Origin: an uncultured Sphingomonadaceae bacterium
Lineage (GTDB): Bacteria > Pseudomonadota > Alphaproteobacteria > Sphingomonadales > Sphingomonadaceae
Assembly: GCA_913060895.1 (NCBI GenBank)
Contig: CAJXSN010000015.1
Coordinates: 1 to 64,000, forward strand
Reading direction: 5' to 3'
Length of the DNA: 64,000 bases
The position numbers and the translations under genes are program-made. The first letter of the stretch is position 1. Each line of letters begins with the position of its first letter. The notes beneath the pieces are model-generated. The model was not told where the DNA came from. It did no database searches and worked only from the letters and a program-made list of their open reading frames with translations. Of the stretch, positions 54,096 through 62,605 are shown in pieces.

Positions 54096-55550
54096 ATGAA
54101 GCGAAGATATATACCTCTATTAGCCACTGCCATGCTTGGGGCATGCACTGCCGGACCTGATTACCACGGACCGCCGGATGTCGTGCCCGCTTCTGCAAGC
54201 GAGCGGTTCGTTCGCGCGGATGGTCAGGTTGACGCCTCTGCCCCAGAACTTTCGCAATGGTGGCTGCTGCTGGACGACCCGGAACTGGCTCGTCTGATGG
54301 ACATGGCTTTGGCTGAAAACCTCTCGCTGGTCGCTGCGCAGGCTCGCATTGAGCAGGCACGTGCCTCGTTCAGCCAAGAACAGGCGGGGCGATTGCCCAC
54401 TCTGGGCACTCAGGCGACCGTGGTGCAGGGCCGGCTGCCTGGTCTCGATATTCAAAGCGATCGCCCGGTACCACCGGGCATTCCCGACGATTTTCAGATT
54501 GAGGATGATGACAGCGTAAGCCTCTACAATATCGGCCTGAACGCTAACTGGGAGCTGGATTTCGCAGGAGGAACCGGTCGCCGGATTGAATTGGCGAACG
54601 CGCAGACTGCCGCTGCGGTCGCTAATGCAGAGGATGCTAAACTTCAACTGACAGCGGAAGTGGCAAACAGCTACATCAATCTGCGCGAGGCGCAGCTGCG
54701 CGCGCGGCAATATCGTTCGCAAATTACTTTGCAGGAGGAAATTCTAAAGCTGACCTACCAACGGTACCAGTTGGGCACCTTACCCTTGTTCCCGGTCGGG
54801 AACGCCAATGCCGAACTGGAAGTGCTCAAAGCGCAGTTAGCGAGGGCAGAAGCGGATAAGGCGGTGCTGCTCGATGCGCTGGCGGTTCTGATTGGAAAGG
54901 CGCCAGGTATGCATCCGGTAAAGATTGAAGAGACCGGCGATATCCCCCTACCGCCCGCAAGCGTACTGGTAGGCGACCCTGCAGGACTGATCGCTAGGCG
55001 TCCGGATATTCGTGCAGCAGAACGCAATCTCGCCGCAGCGACAGCACGGATCGGCATGGCCGAGGCGGCTAAGTTTCCCAAGCTTTCTTTCATGGGTATT
55101 CTTGGTTTGGGCGGCTCGTCTCCTGATGATATGTTCGATGTGAGCGAGTTATCGGCGCTCGCCATACCTCGGCTACAATGGAATTTCCTTGATTTCGGGC
55201 GAATCGACGCTTCGGTCGAACAGGCCGAGGCTGGCCGTAGCGAAGCGGTCGCCATGTACCGCCAAACAGTGCTCTTTGCCCTCCAGGATGCCGAACGCGC
55301 TCTTGCCAGGTTCACGCAGCAGCGTGCGAACCTGGCGGCGCTGATACAGATCAAGGCGCAGGCTGACGGCGCGGTCGATCTCGATCGGCAACGGTTTGAT
55401 CAAGGGGCGATCTCACGCTCCGAACTCAACCGCGCTTTGCGCGAACAGGATCAGGCAGTCGCGGATCTCGCACAGGGCAAAGCTACGGTGACGCTGGCTT
55501 GGGTGGCCTTACAAAAATCGCTCGGTCTGGGGTGGCAGGCGCCCACCTGA
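54096..55550 (+). CDS. NodT-type outer membrane efflux lipoprotein
   Basis: 484 residues. Signal and lipobox MLGAC near residue 13, followed by TAGPDYHGPPDVVP, the usual beginning of mature OprM/NodT proteins. Then SQWWLLLDDPELARLMDMAL, the ANWELDFAGGTGRRIE block, RRPDIRAAERNLAAATARIGM and LQWNFLDFGRIDAS. It is the channel of the EmrA-EmrB pump encoded just upstream and converges on the thioesterase gene with only 7 bp between stops. Confidence 0.93.
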   Translation: MKRRYIPLLATAMLGACTAGPDYHGPPDVVPASASERFVRADGQVDASAPELSQWWLLLDDPELARLMDMALAENLSLVAAQARIEQARASFSQEQAGRLPTLGTQATVVQGRLPGLDIQSDRPVPPGIPDDFQIEDDDSVSLYNIGLNANWELDFAGGTGRRIELANAQTAAAVANAEDAKLQLTAEVANSYINLREAQLRARQYRSQITLQEEILKLTYQRYQLGTLPLFPVGNANAELEVLKAQLARAEADKAVLLDALAVLIGKAPGMHPVKIEETGDIPLPPASVLVGDPAGLIARRPDIRAAERNLAAATARIGMAEAAKFPKLSFMGILGLGGSSPDDMFDVSELSALAIPRLQWNFLDFGRIDASVEQAEAGRSEAVAMYRQTVLFALQDAERALARFTQQRANLAALIQIKAQADGAVDLDRQRFDQGAISRSELNRALREQDQAVADLAQGKATVTLAWVALQKSLGLGWQAPT

Positions 55551-55557
55551 TTGCGTC

Positions 55558-55977
55558 CTAGCCGCCGCAGATATAAGCGCCTCTGCCACTGGCCAACAGT
55601 TTTCCATCAGATCCGGTTATGCTCGTCTCTGCAACTGAAATCTGCCGCCCGACTTTTACTATCTGACCCGCTGCAATAAGCGGCCCTGCCGTCGCAGGCC
55701 GGTGATAATCGACCCTTAGATCTGCGGTCGCCTTCGCCTGTGTTCCGTGGGCGTTCAGGGTGTAAAGACCGGTCAGGTCTATCAGCGATGCGAGCACGCC
55801 GCCGTGAACGGAGCCGATCGCAGGGTTGGACACGATTTCATCGCGCCATGGCATTTCGAGTTCGAGCCCTTGCGAAGTTACCGACCTGATTTTCAGGTTA
55901 AGCCATGCGTGAAAGGGTGCCATCTGCAGCATGTTCTGCAAACGCTGGACATCTATTGCTTCGGTCTCCTCGGTCAT
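55558..55977 (-). CDS. PaaI-like hotdog thioesterase
   Basis: 139 residues, single hotdog domain. SNPAIGSVHGGVLASLIDLTG holds the GxVHGG motif and the Asp that activates water; ATADLRVDYHRPA is the second typical strand. The family hydrolyses acyl-CoA or aryl-CoA thioesters, often to rescue CoA from dead-end aromatic thioesters. It overlaps the upstream alpha/beta hydrolase gene by 4 bp, so the two form an operon. Confidence 0.9.
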   Translation of the reverse strand: MTEETEAIDVQRLQNMLQMAPFHAWLNLKIRSVTSQGLELEMPWRDEIVSNPAIGSVHGGVLASLIDLTGLYTLNAHGTQAKATADLRVDYHRPATAGPLIAAGQIVKVGRQISVAETSITGSDGKLLASGRGAYICGG

Positions 55978-56861
55978 GCCGTTGCCCCTTCACATGAATG
56001 ATGGCGCTGCAAGAAGTCGCGAATTGCGGCAGAAAAACTGTCGTTTGCGTCTCCCACAACCATATGTGTCGCACCGGCAATATCTGTAAATTCGGCATGC
56101 GGCGCGAGTTCGAGAAAATGCGATACTGCCTCTTCGCTAATGAGATCGCTAGAACCGCCGCGAATAAGGTGCACTGGTGGCGTAAGATTACCGGCCGCCT
56201 TGCTCAGCGCTTCGAATTGATTGCGATGACGTTCGCTGCTGTTTTTACCGACCGTACGACTTCCTGTTATAAACGCGGGGTCCCAGTGCCAGTAAAAACG
56301 GCCATCGTTTTTCTGCCGCAGATAATGGCGCAGCCCGTCGCTAGCACCCCGTTTGCGCCGGTGGGGCATGTATTGGGCAATAATTTGCGAAGCCTCCTCG
56401 GCGGAGGCGAAACCGGTTTCAATATGCTCTTCCATAAAACCAACGATACGCTTGACCCCGCTTTCTTCCATTCGGGGGGCAATATCGACCAGGGTTACCG
56501 AAGCGAAACTGCCCGGTGCCAATTCGCCCTCGGCCAGCATGCCAGCCATTCCGCCAAGCGACGCGCCCACCAGCGCCGGACTGCGTTCCATCGCCGATGC
56601 AATAGCCACCAGATCGGCCGCAAAATCGCGGGTTTCGTAGGCGCCGTCCGCCGACCAAGCACTGTCGCCATGACCCCGCAGATCGACCGCGATAGTGCGA
56701 AATCCCGCCTCAGCAAGATCGCCTGTAACGCGCTTCCATGCACGCCGTGTCTGACCACCCCCGTGAGCCAGCAGAACGGGCATGGCATCGCTCGCTCCAC
56801 ATATTTCGGCGGTAAGGCTGATGCCGTCGGCACCGGTACATTCAATCGTCTCAAACTGCAT
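55974..56861 (-). CDS. Alpha/beta hydrolase
   Basis: 295 residues. VLLAHGGGQTRRAWKRV is the oxyanion-hole region, VDLRGHGDSAW follows, the nucleophile is in VGASLGGMAGML near residue 98, Asp is around IRGGSSDLISEE and His in AGATHMVVGDAND. A general esterase or haloperoxidase-like hydrolase; substrate unknown. First gene of a two-gene unit with the thioesterase, and its promoter carries a site resembling the MarR operator upstream of emrA. Confidence 0.88.
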   Translation of the reverse strand: MQFETIECTGADGISLTAEICGASDAMPVLLAHGGGQTRRAWKRVTGDLAEAGFRTIAVDLRGHGDSAWSADGAYETRDFAADLVAIASAMERSPALVGASLGGMAGMLAEGELAPGSFASVTLVDIAPRMEESGVKRIVGFMEEHIETGFASAEEASQIIAQYMPHRRKRGASDGLRHYLRQKNDGRFYWHWDPAFITGSRTVGKNSSERHRNQFEALSKAAGNLTPPVHLIRGGSSDLISEEAVSHFLELAPHAEFTDIAGATHMVVGDANDSFSAAIRDFLQRHHSCEGATA

Positions 56862-56893
56862 GGATCAACGATATAGAGAGAGCGCTTGTTTAG

Positions 56894-56908
56894 TAAACTG
56901 CTTTATAT
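56894..56908. promoter_or_regulatory. Second MarR-operator-like site
   Basis: TAAACTGCTTTATAT, 33-47 bp before the hydrolase ATG at 56861, matches TAAAGTACTTTATAT at 51317-51331 in 13 of 15 bases. It may bring the hydrolase-thioesterase unit under the same MarR regulator. Confidence 0.4.
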
Positions 56909-57009
56909 GTTTCCGTAGCCCTGAACTTCTCTCTGTATGGAAAAATCACATTCCTTACTAAGCACTGTGAACCAGTGCGTGATGGATCAGGCTTTGCCGA
57001 TTGCAGGCC

Positions 57010-59043
57010 TCAGAAACCGTACCGAATGCCGCCCCAAACCGTGCGCGGCACACCCAGATCGAGGCTGCCACCTGCATTGCGAGTCACAATTGTCTCGTCG
57101 AGGATATTTTCCGCCCGCAATACAATGCCCAGTTGTTCTGTCAGAGGGAAGCTGGCGAATGCTCCCAAAGTGGTGGCTGACGGCAGCGGGTCTGTTTCCT
57201 GATCACTTTCAAACTGCGCACCTACATGGCGCAATGTTGCGGCTAGCATCAAACCTTCGCGCGGCTCGAATGCCAGCGTTGCCGATCCTGCCCATTCGGG
57301 CGTTTGCGGCGGCCGATTGCCATCCAGCGCAGCAGAGGCCCCTACCCCGTCCACCCTAGCATCAGTGTAGGCAAGCGTCCCGTTAAACCGCCACGACCCG
57401 CGTGACAGCTTCGCACCCAGTTCAAGCCCCTGCGCATCGATAGCCCGCAGATTTTGCCGCTGCCGCTGGGTAGGGGTCAGCGTGACATTGGCAATCGCGT
57501 TCTCAAGTTGATTATCGAAAGCCGTTACAGATAATTCCATTCCCTTTGCAGGCCGCCAGTCCACGCCGGCCTCAAATCCTACAAGTTTCTCGTTTTCAAG
57601 CTCCGCATTGGCAGAGGTGACTATCGGAAACACAACAAAGGGGCGGTACAGTTCATTGAGAGTTGGCAAGCGCAGGCCGCTGTAACCGGCTGCGCGCAGC
57701 GACAGCGCATTGCTGACGTTCAGCAGCACTCCTCCGCGACCAGTTATGGTCCAGTCGCTGCGCCCGGCAAAAAGGTTGCCGGTAGTTAACGTTCCGGCCG
57801 CATCGGTTTCACGAAAGAAGCCGTCGCTGATTGCCGTTTTGTCGGCGCGGATACCGCCAGTCAGCACCAGCGCGCCGCGTGTCCAGTCATGCTCTGCAAA
57901 GAAGCCGACGTCGCTGGTTGCGCCGCCCGCACGCCTGCGCGCGGTCAAATCACCGGTAAAGGCGCTGAACGCGTCTTCCTGTAGCTCGCCGTCGCTGCGG
58001 CGGTAATCTACGCCGAAACGCATGACATGGTCTGCGCCAACAGGTGGGCGAACTTCTATCCTCCCGCCAATTCCGGTGGAGGGCGTGTTGCGCTGGTCCA
58101 GCACTTTCACGAAGCGGGTAGAGCTGACCACCACGTTGGAGAAATTACGCGCCTGCACATAGGCCAAGGCGTCCACCTTCCATGCACCGCGTCCGATTAC
58201 GCGGATGCTGGCATCCTGTCCGCTGGCGGAACTGTCGGCCCCGTCGAATCGCAAGGTGCGGTTGTCTTCAAACGCCAGCACCCGCGCCTGAACTTCAAAT
58301 GTCTTGCCCACGGGAATTGCAGCGCGGATCTGGCCCGAACGGCTGTCGAATGCGGCCCGCGCACTGGCAGGAACGCGCTGTTCTTCCGGCGTCGTGAAGA
58401 AACCCTGCCCCCGGTCCCAGCGTCCGCTGGCCACGACATAGCCGGCACCTAGAGGCGTAGCGAGGCTGGCACTCGCTTCGGTAGCCCCCCGGTCATTCGC
58501 AAGCAGCGATGCGTTGACTGTGCCAAGCTGCGCCAGCCCGGCGCTTTCGAGCCCGATCGTGCCAGCCAGTGCGCCTGCTCCGAACGGCCCGGACCCTCCA
58601 CCGCGGGTCACTCGCACACGGTCCAACTGTTCCAGTATCAGCGCGGCGAAGGGAGTGTAGCCGAAGAACGGGTCCGCCATTGGCACCCCGTCCAGCGTCA
58701 CCAGAGCGCGGCTCGTGGCGTTTCCGCCCAGTGCGCGCAACGTTACTCCCTGGGCGGAAGGGTTGGAAGAACGGCTGTCAGAACGGCGAAATTGCTGGAA
58801 GCCCGCAACCGAGCCAAGTACATCCTCGATCCGGCCCGACGGTGCAGTGACGATCTGCTCGCGCTCCAATACTAGGGTGGCGTAAGCCGGGGCGGACGGA
58901 GTTTCAGGAAGGCCCTGTCCAGCCACCACGATCTCTTCAGTTTGCCGATCTTCATCCGATACACCCTGCGCCTGCACAGGCATTGCCGCGAATGGAGCGA
59001 ACAGAAACGGTACGGCAAGAACGAGTTTGGTTTTGCGTGACAT
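57010..59043 (-). CDS. TonB-dependent outer membrane receptor
   Basis: 677 residues. Signal peptide ending near PVQAQG (about residue 26), then TEEIVVAGQGLPETPS as the TonB-box region. Plug motifs: RIEDVLGSVAGFQQF, GVTLRALGGNATSRALVTLDG, VRVTRGGGSGPFGAGALAG. The barrel ends in WGGIRYGF with terminal Phe. It is shorter than the two catabolic receptors and lacks their RGPQGTxFGRNA signature; it may be a metal- or cofactor-complex receptor of the BtuB/FepA size class. Divergent from the EthA-type monooxygenase gene, with 115 bp between the starts. Substrate unknown. Confidence 0.9.
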   Translation of the reverse strand: MSRKTKLVLAVPFLFAPFAAMPVQAQGVSDEDRQTEEIVVAGQGLPETPSAPAYATLVLEREQIVTAPSGRIEDVLGSVAGFQQFRRSDSRSSNPSAQGVTLRALGGNATSRALVTLDGVPMADPFFGYTPFAALILEQLDRVRVTRGGGSGPFGAGALAGTIGLESAGLAQLGTVNASLLANDRGATEASASLATPLGAGYVVASGRWDRGQGFFTTPEEQRVPASARAAFDSRSGQIRAAIPVGKTFEVQARVLAFEDNRTLRFDGADSSASGQDASIRVIGRGAWKVDALAYVQARNFSNVVVSSTRFVKVLDQRNTPSTGIGGRIEVRPPVGADHVMRFGVDYRRSDGELQEDAFSAFTGDLTARRRAGGATSDVGFFAEHDWTRGALVLTGGIRADKTAISDGFFRETDAAGTLTTGNLFAGRSDWTITGRGGVLLNVSNALSLRAAGYSGLRLPTLNELYRPFVVFPIVTSANAELENEKLVGFEAGVDWRPAKGMELSVTAFDNQLENAIANVTLTPTQRQRQNLRAIDAQGLELGAKLSRGSWRFNGTLAYTDARVDGVGASAALDGNRPPQTPEWAGSATLAFEPREGLMLAATLRHVGAQFESDQETDPLPSATTLGAFASFPLTEQLGIVLRAENILDETIVTRNAGGSLDLGVPRTVWGGIRYGF

Positions 59044-59158
59044 GCCTCGCCGCCTAACGATTAATCCGCCCCCCGTCAGCCAGCAACTTCAATTCAAGGA
59101 CTCGCCAAGTGACAAATGCTCGCTTAGGAGATATACGTTGCAACGGAGGACCGATATT

Positions 59159-60664
59159 ATGAGCGCACCGACAGATTTCGACGTACTAATCGTTGGCGCG
59201 GGCATATCCGGCATTGGGATGGCCGCCCATCTTGAAATGCACTGCCCCGATCACAGCTACAGCATATTGGAAATGCGGGAGAATTTGGGCGGTACATGGG
59301 ATCTGTTCCGTTACCCCGGCATCCGCTCCGACAGTGACATGCATACGCTGGGCTTCGTGTTCGAACCCTGGAAGAACGAAAAAAGCATCGCCGACGCTCC
59401 GGCAATCATAGATTACCTCAACACGATTGTGGATGAACGCGATATCCGCCGCCACATCAGATATGGTCACCGCGTCTTGTCGGCTGATTTCAGTGAGGCC
59501 GACGCACGCTGGACCGTGGTGGTTGAAACCGCCGATGGAGAGCGCAAGCGTCTTACGGCAAACTGGCTGTATCTCGGATCGGGCTATTACGATTACGACG
59601 AGCCCTATGACGCCGGCTTCGAGCTTGGCGATTTCAAGGGGCAGGTGCTGCATCCGCAATTCTGGCCCGAAGATCTGGATTACGCAGATAAAAAGGTCGT
59701 TGTGATCGGTTCTGGCGCGACTGCCGTCACCATTGTTCCCTCGATGGCAGATAAAGCAGAGCACGTGACCATGCTCCAGCGCACGCCAACATGGATGTTC
59801 TCGCGCCCGGCAAAAGATAAATTTGCCAATATTCTACGCAAGTTCCTGCCGGAAAAAGTGGCATACAAGATCACCCGGTTCAAGAATATCCGAATGCAGG
59901 ATATCAGCTTCAAGATGGCCCGGAACAAGCCACAGAAGGTGAAAGACGCCCTGACCAACGCAATCAAGGAAGCGCTGGGCAGCAATTACGACGAGGCCAG
60001 CTTCACCCCGCCTTATGATCCGTGGGATCAGCGATTGTGCCTGGTGCCCGATGCCGATCTGTTCAAGGCCATGAATGCTGGCAAGGCTGCGATAAAAACC
60101 GGCCGCATTGCACGCTTTGCCGATAACGGCGTGGAGTTGGAAAACGGGGAAGTGCTGGAGGCCGATATCATTGTTACCGCTACCGGCCTGAAGATGGCAG
60201 TGTGCGGCAAGATCGCCGTCAGTGTCGATGGTAAGCCTGTCGATTTCGCGCAGGCTTATTATTACAAAGGTTGTATGTTCTCCAATGTGCCGAACTTCGC
60301 TGTGGTGTTCGGCTATCTCAATGCAAGCTGGACCCTGCGGGCAGACATAAATTCCGACTATGTGTGCCGGGTTCTTAATCGTATGAAGGCGACCGGCCGT
60401 GATATCGCAGTGCCGCTGCTGACATCGGCTGCAAAAGCAGAACTGGAAGATGACGATATTTTTGATTTTTCTTCCGGCTATATCCAGCGTTCGAAGGATA
60501 TCATGCCCAAAAACGCGATCGATTATCCGTGGCGGCTCAATCAGGAATATGTCGCTGATCGCAAGCGGATGGAAAGCGATCCGATAGAGGACGGCGTGCT
60601 GACTTTCGCGCGCGCAGGAGAGCATGTTATTCCTGAAAGCGAGCAACTGGAAGCAGCAGAGTAG
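59159..60664 (+). CDS. EthA-type flavin monooxygenase (Baeyer-Villiger class)
   Basis: 501 residues from ATG 59159, with GGAGGA 8 bases upstream; the earlier frame to 59027 is not coding. FAD loop VGAGISGIGMAAHL, then MGGTWD-type block ENLGGTWDLFRYPGIRSDSD, the fingerprint FKGQVLHPQFWP near residue 159, NADPH loop IGSGATAVTIVPSMAD near 183, and NPWDQRLCLVP-like DPWDQRLCLVPDADLF. These match mycobacterial EthA, which oxidises ketones and thioamides, better than cyclohexanone monooxygenase. A palindrome, CGTTGCAACG (59136-59145), lies against the ribosome site. It differs in subfamily from the monooxygenase at 33981. Physiological substrate unknown. Confidence 0.92.
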   Translation: MSAPTDFDVLIVGAGISGIGMAAHLEMHCPDHSYSILEMRENLGGTWDLFRYPGIRSDSDMHTLGFVFEPWKNEKSIADAPAIIDYLNTIVDERDIRRHIRYGHRVLSADFSEADARWTVVVETADGERKRLTANWLYLGSGYYDYDEPYDAGFELGDFKGQVLHPQFWPEDLDYADKKVVVIGSGATAVTIVPSMADKAEHVTMLQRTPTWMFSRPAKDKFANILRKFLPEKVAYKITRFKNIRMQDISFKMARNKPQKVKDALTNAIKEALGSNYDEASFTPPYDPWDQRLCLVPDADLFKAMNAGKAAIKTGRIARFADNGVELENGEVLEADIIVTATGLKMAVCGKIAVSVDGKPVDFAQAYYYKGCMFSNVPNFAVVFGYLNASWTLRADINSDYVCRVLNRMKATGRDIAVPLLTSAAKAELEDDDIFDFSSGYIQRSKDIMPKNAIDYPWRLNQEYVADRKRMESDPIEDGVLTFARAGEHVIPESEQLEAAE

Positions 60665-60696
60665 CAATCGGCCCGCCGCTCGCTTAACGCGCTGTC

Positions 60697-61467
60697 ATGA
60701 GTTTATCGGATAAAGACCATATATGGACCGCAGGCCTTGTCGTGATAGGCGACGAGATCCTGTCGGGCCGCACACATGACAAGAACATCGCCCAAATTGC
60801 ATCATGGTTGCAGGTGCAGGGTATCCGGCTGGCAGAGGTGCGCGTCGTAGCCGATAGTGAAGATCGGATCGTGGACGCGGTAAATGCTTTGCGTACTGCC
60901 AATGACTACCTGTTTACTACCGGCGGCATTGGTCCGACACATGATGACATAACCGTTGATGCCGTGGCCAAGGCACTGGACGTCGACGTCATAATTCATC
61001 CCGATGCCCGCGCCCTGCTGGAACGATATTATTCGGACAAACCCGGCGGCCTGACACAGGCGCGCCTACGTATGGCGCGCGTACCAGAAGGCGCAGAGCT
61101 GATACCCAACCGGATGTCCGGCGCCCCCGGCATCCGTCATGGCAGTGTCTTCTTGATGGCAGGTGTTCCGCATATCACCGCCGGAATGCTTGATGCCCTT
61201 ACCGGCACGCTGGAAGGCGGGATGCCGTTAAAATCCGAAACTATCGGCTGCTGGACTTCCGAAAGCGAAGTGGCCGATATTCTGCGCGAAACTGAGGCTG
61301 CGCACGAGGATTGCCAGATCGGTAGCTATCCCTTCTTCCGCGAAGGTAAAGTCGGCGCGAATTTCGTAATCCGTTCTATAGACGCGGATGATTTGTCCAG
61401 TTGCGTTCACACCTTGTGCGATGCGCTGGGCACGGCCGGGCTGGATTTCACCCCTGGCGGCATTTGA
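60697..61467 (+). CDS. CinA N-domain/MoaB-like molybdopterin-binding protein
   Basis: 256 residues. One MoCF/MoaB-type domain (residues 10-175): TAGLVVIGDEILSGRTHDKN and FTTGGIGPTHDDITVDAVA are the signature blocks. The deamidase domain of full-length CinA is absent. Proteins of this form occur widely in alphaproteobacteria, and their function is unclear: nucleotide or pterin binding is inferred from the fold. It starts 32 bp after the monooxygenase gene on the same strand, possibly in one transcript. Confidence 0.88.
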   Translation: MSLSDKDHIWTAGLVVIGDEILSGRTHDKNIAQIASWLQVQGIRLAEVRVVADSEDRIVDAVNALRTANDYLFTTGGIGPTHDDITVDAVAKALDVDVIIHPDARALLERYYSDKPGGLTQARLRMARVPEGAELIPNRMSGAPGIRHGSVFLMAGVPHITAGMLDALTGTLEGGMPLKSETIGCWTSESEVADILRETEAAHEDCQIGSYPFFREGKVGANFVIRSIDADDLSSCVHTLCDALGTAGLDFTPGGI

Positions 61468-61522
61468 CCGGCAATTTTTCAGTATAGCGATGCCTTAACC
61501 ATTCACCGTTAAGTCTCTTGCT

Positions 61523-62506
61523 ATGACGCGGGTGTATCTCACGATCGATACGGAATACTCGTCAGGGCTCGCCAATGGCGCGTGTCCGGTCGACAGGACC
61601 GAGAATTTCGCCCGGTCCATTGCCTGCTTCACGCCCGATGGCCCTGCCGGCATCACCTACCAACTGAAGATGTTCGAGCGTCACGGCATCAGGGCGGTAT
61701 TCTTCGTCGATCCAATGCCCGCTTTGCTTTGGGGTATCGCCGCGATCGAAGATGTGGTCACCCCGATCCTCAACGCCGGGCAGGACGTGCAACTTCACTG
61801 TCATACCGAATGGCTGCGGCTGGCCGGCGCGGGCAGTCCTCTACGCGGACTGTCGGGCGGACATATTAAAGATTTCGATTTCGATGAACAATGTCGCATC
61901 CTCGATTGGGCACGCGACGCACTGGTTGCGGCAGGCGCGCCTAAGCCGGTTGCCTTTCGCGCAGGCAATTATGGTGCGAATAACGATACCTTGCGCGCGC
62001 TTGCCGCAGTTGGCCTGCGTTATGACAGCAGCCACTGTCCGGCACTTGTGGGAACAGGCGCATGCGACATTGATCTCGGGGCAGGCGACCAGCTTCCCAT
62101 GCTGTATGAAGGCGTTATCGAGGTCCCGGCGGGATGCATCGCAGAGGCCGGTGGCGGTTTGCGCCATGCACAAATCACCGCGCTTTCCCTGCGCGAAATG
62201 AAAGCCGCGATCCGAAATGCGAGGAACACTAATACCACCAGCTTCACCCTCGTCTCGCACAGTTTTGAACTGATCAATCGCCGTAAACAGGCGGTTAACC
62301 GTGTCGTGCAGCGCCGGTTCGACGGCCTGTGCTCGTGGCTGGAGGCCGCCCATAACATCGCAACGGCGAATTACAGAGGCACCCCTCCGCTCCACGTCGG
62401 AGAAACCAATTTGCCACGTAGAGCGGGCCAGCAACCGCTGGCTCCATCCGTGCTTCGCACCTGGCCCCGCCTCGCCGAACAAGCGGTATCCAATATTTTT
62501 TATTGA
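61523..62506 (+). CDS. Polysaccharide-deacetylase-like (NodB-fold) protein
   Basis: 327 residues. MTRVYLTIDTEYSSG at the start has the Asp pair position of the NodB fold, VQLHCHTEWLRL holds the His-x-His metal site (spacing slightly unusual), and PVAFRAGNYGANNDTLRAL and SLVSHSFEL-like LVSHSFELINR give the later motifs. There is no signal peptide, so it may act in the cytoplasm on sugar intermediates of surface polysaccharide synthesis. No glycan gene cluster is seen here. The assignment to the family is good; function is open. Confidence 0.8.
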   Translation: MTRVYLTIDTEYSSGLANGACPVDRTENFARSIACFTPDGPAGITYQLKMFERHGIRAVFFVDPMPALLWGIAAIEDVVTPILNAGQDVQLHCHTEWLRLAGAGSPLRGLSGGHIKDFDFDEQCRILDWARDALVAAGAPKPVAFRAGNYGANNDTLRALAAVGLRYDSSHCPALVGTGACDIDLGAGDQLPMLYEGVIEVPAGCIAEAGGGLRHAQITALSLREMKAAIRNARNTNTTSFTLVSHSFELINRRKQAVNRVVQRRFDGLCSWLEAAHNIATANYRGTPPLHVGETNLPRRAGQQPLAPSVLRTWPRLAEQAVSNIFY

Positions 62507-62605
62507 CCCTCCGTTTGCAGAGTTGCTGTACAAAACACCCGTCTTTCCCTTGACTTTGCTTCACTCCGCAGTGCCTTGTTGCATCCTGTATCGGGAGCGG
62601 GCGGT

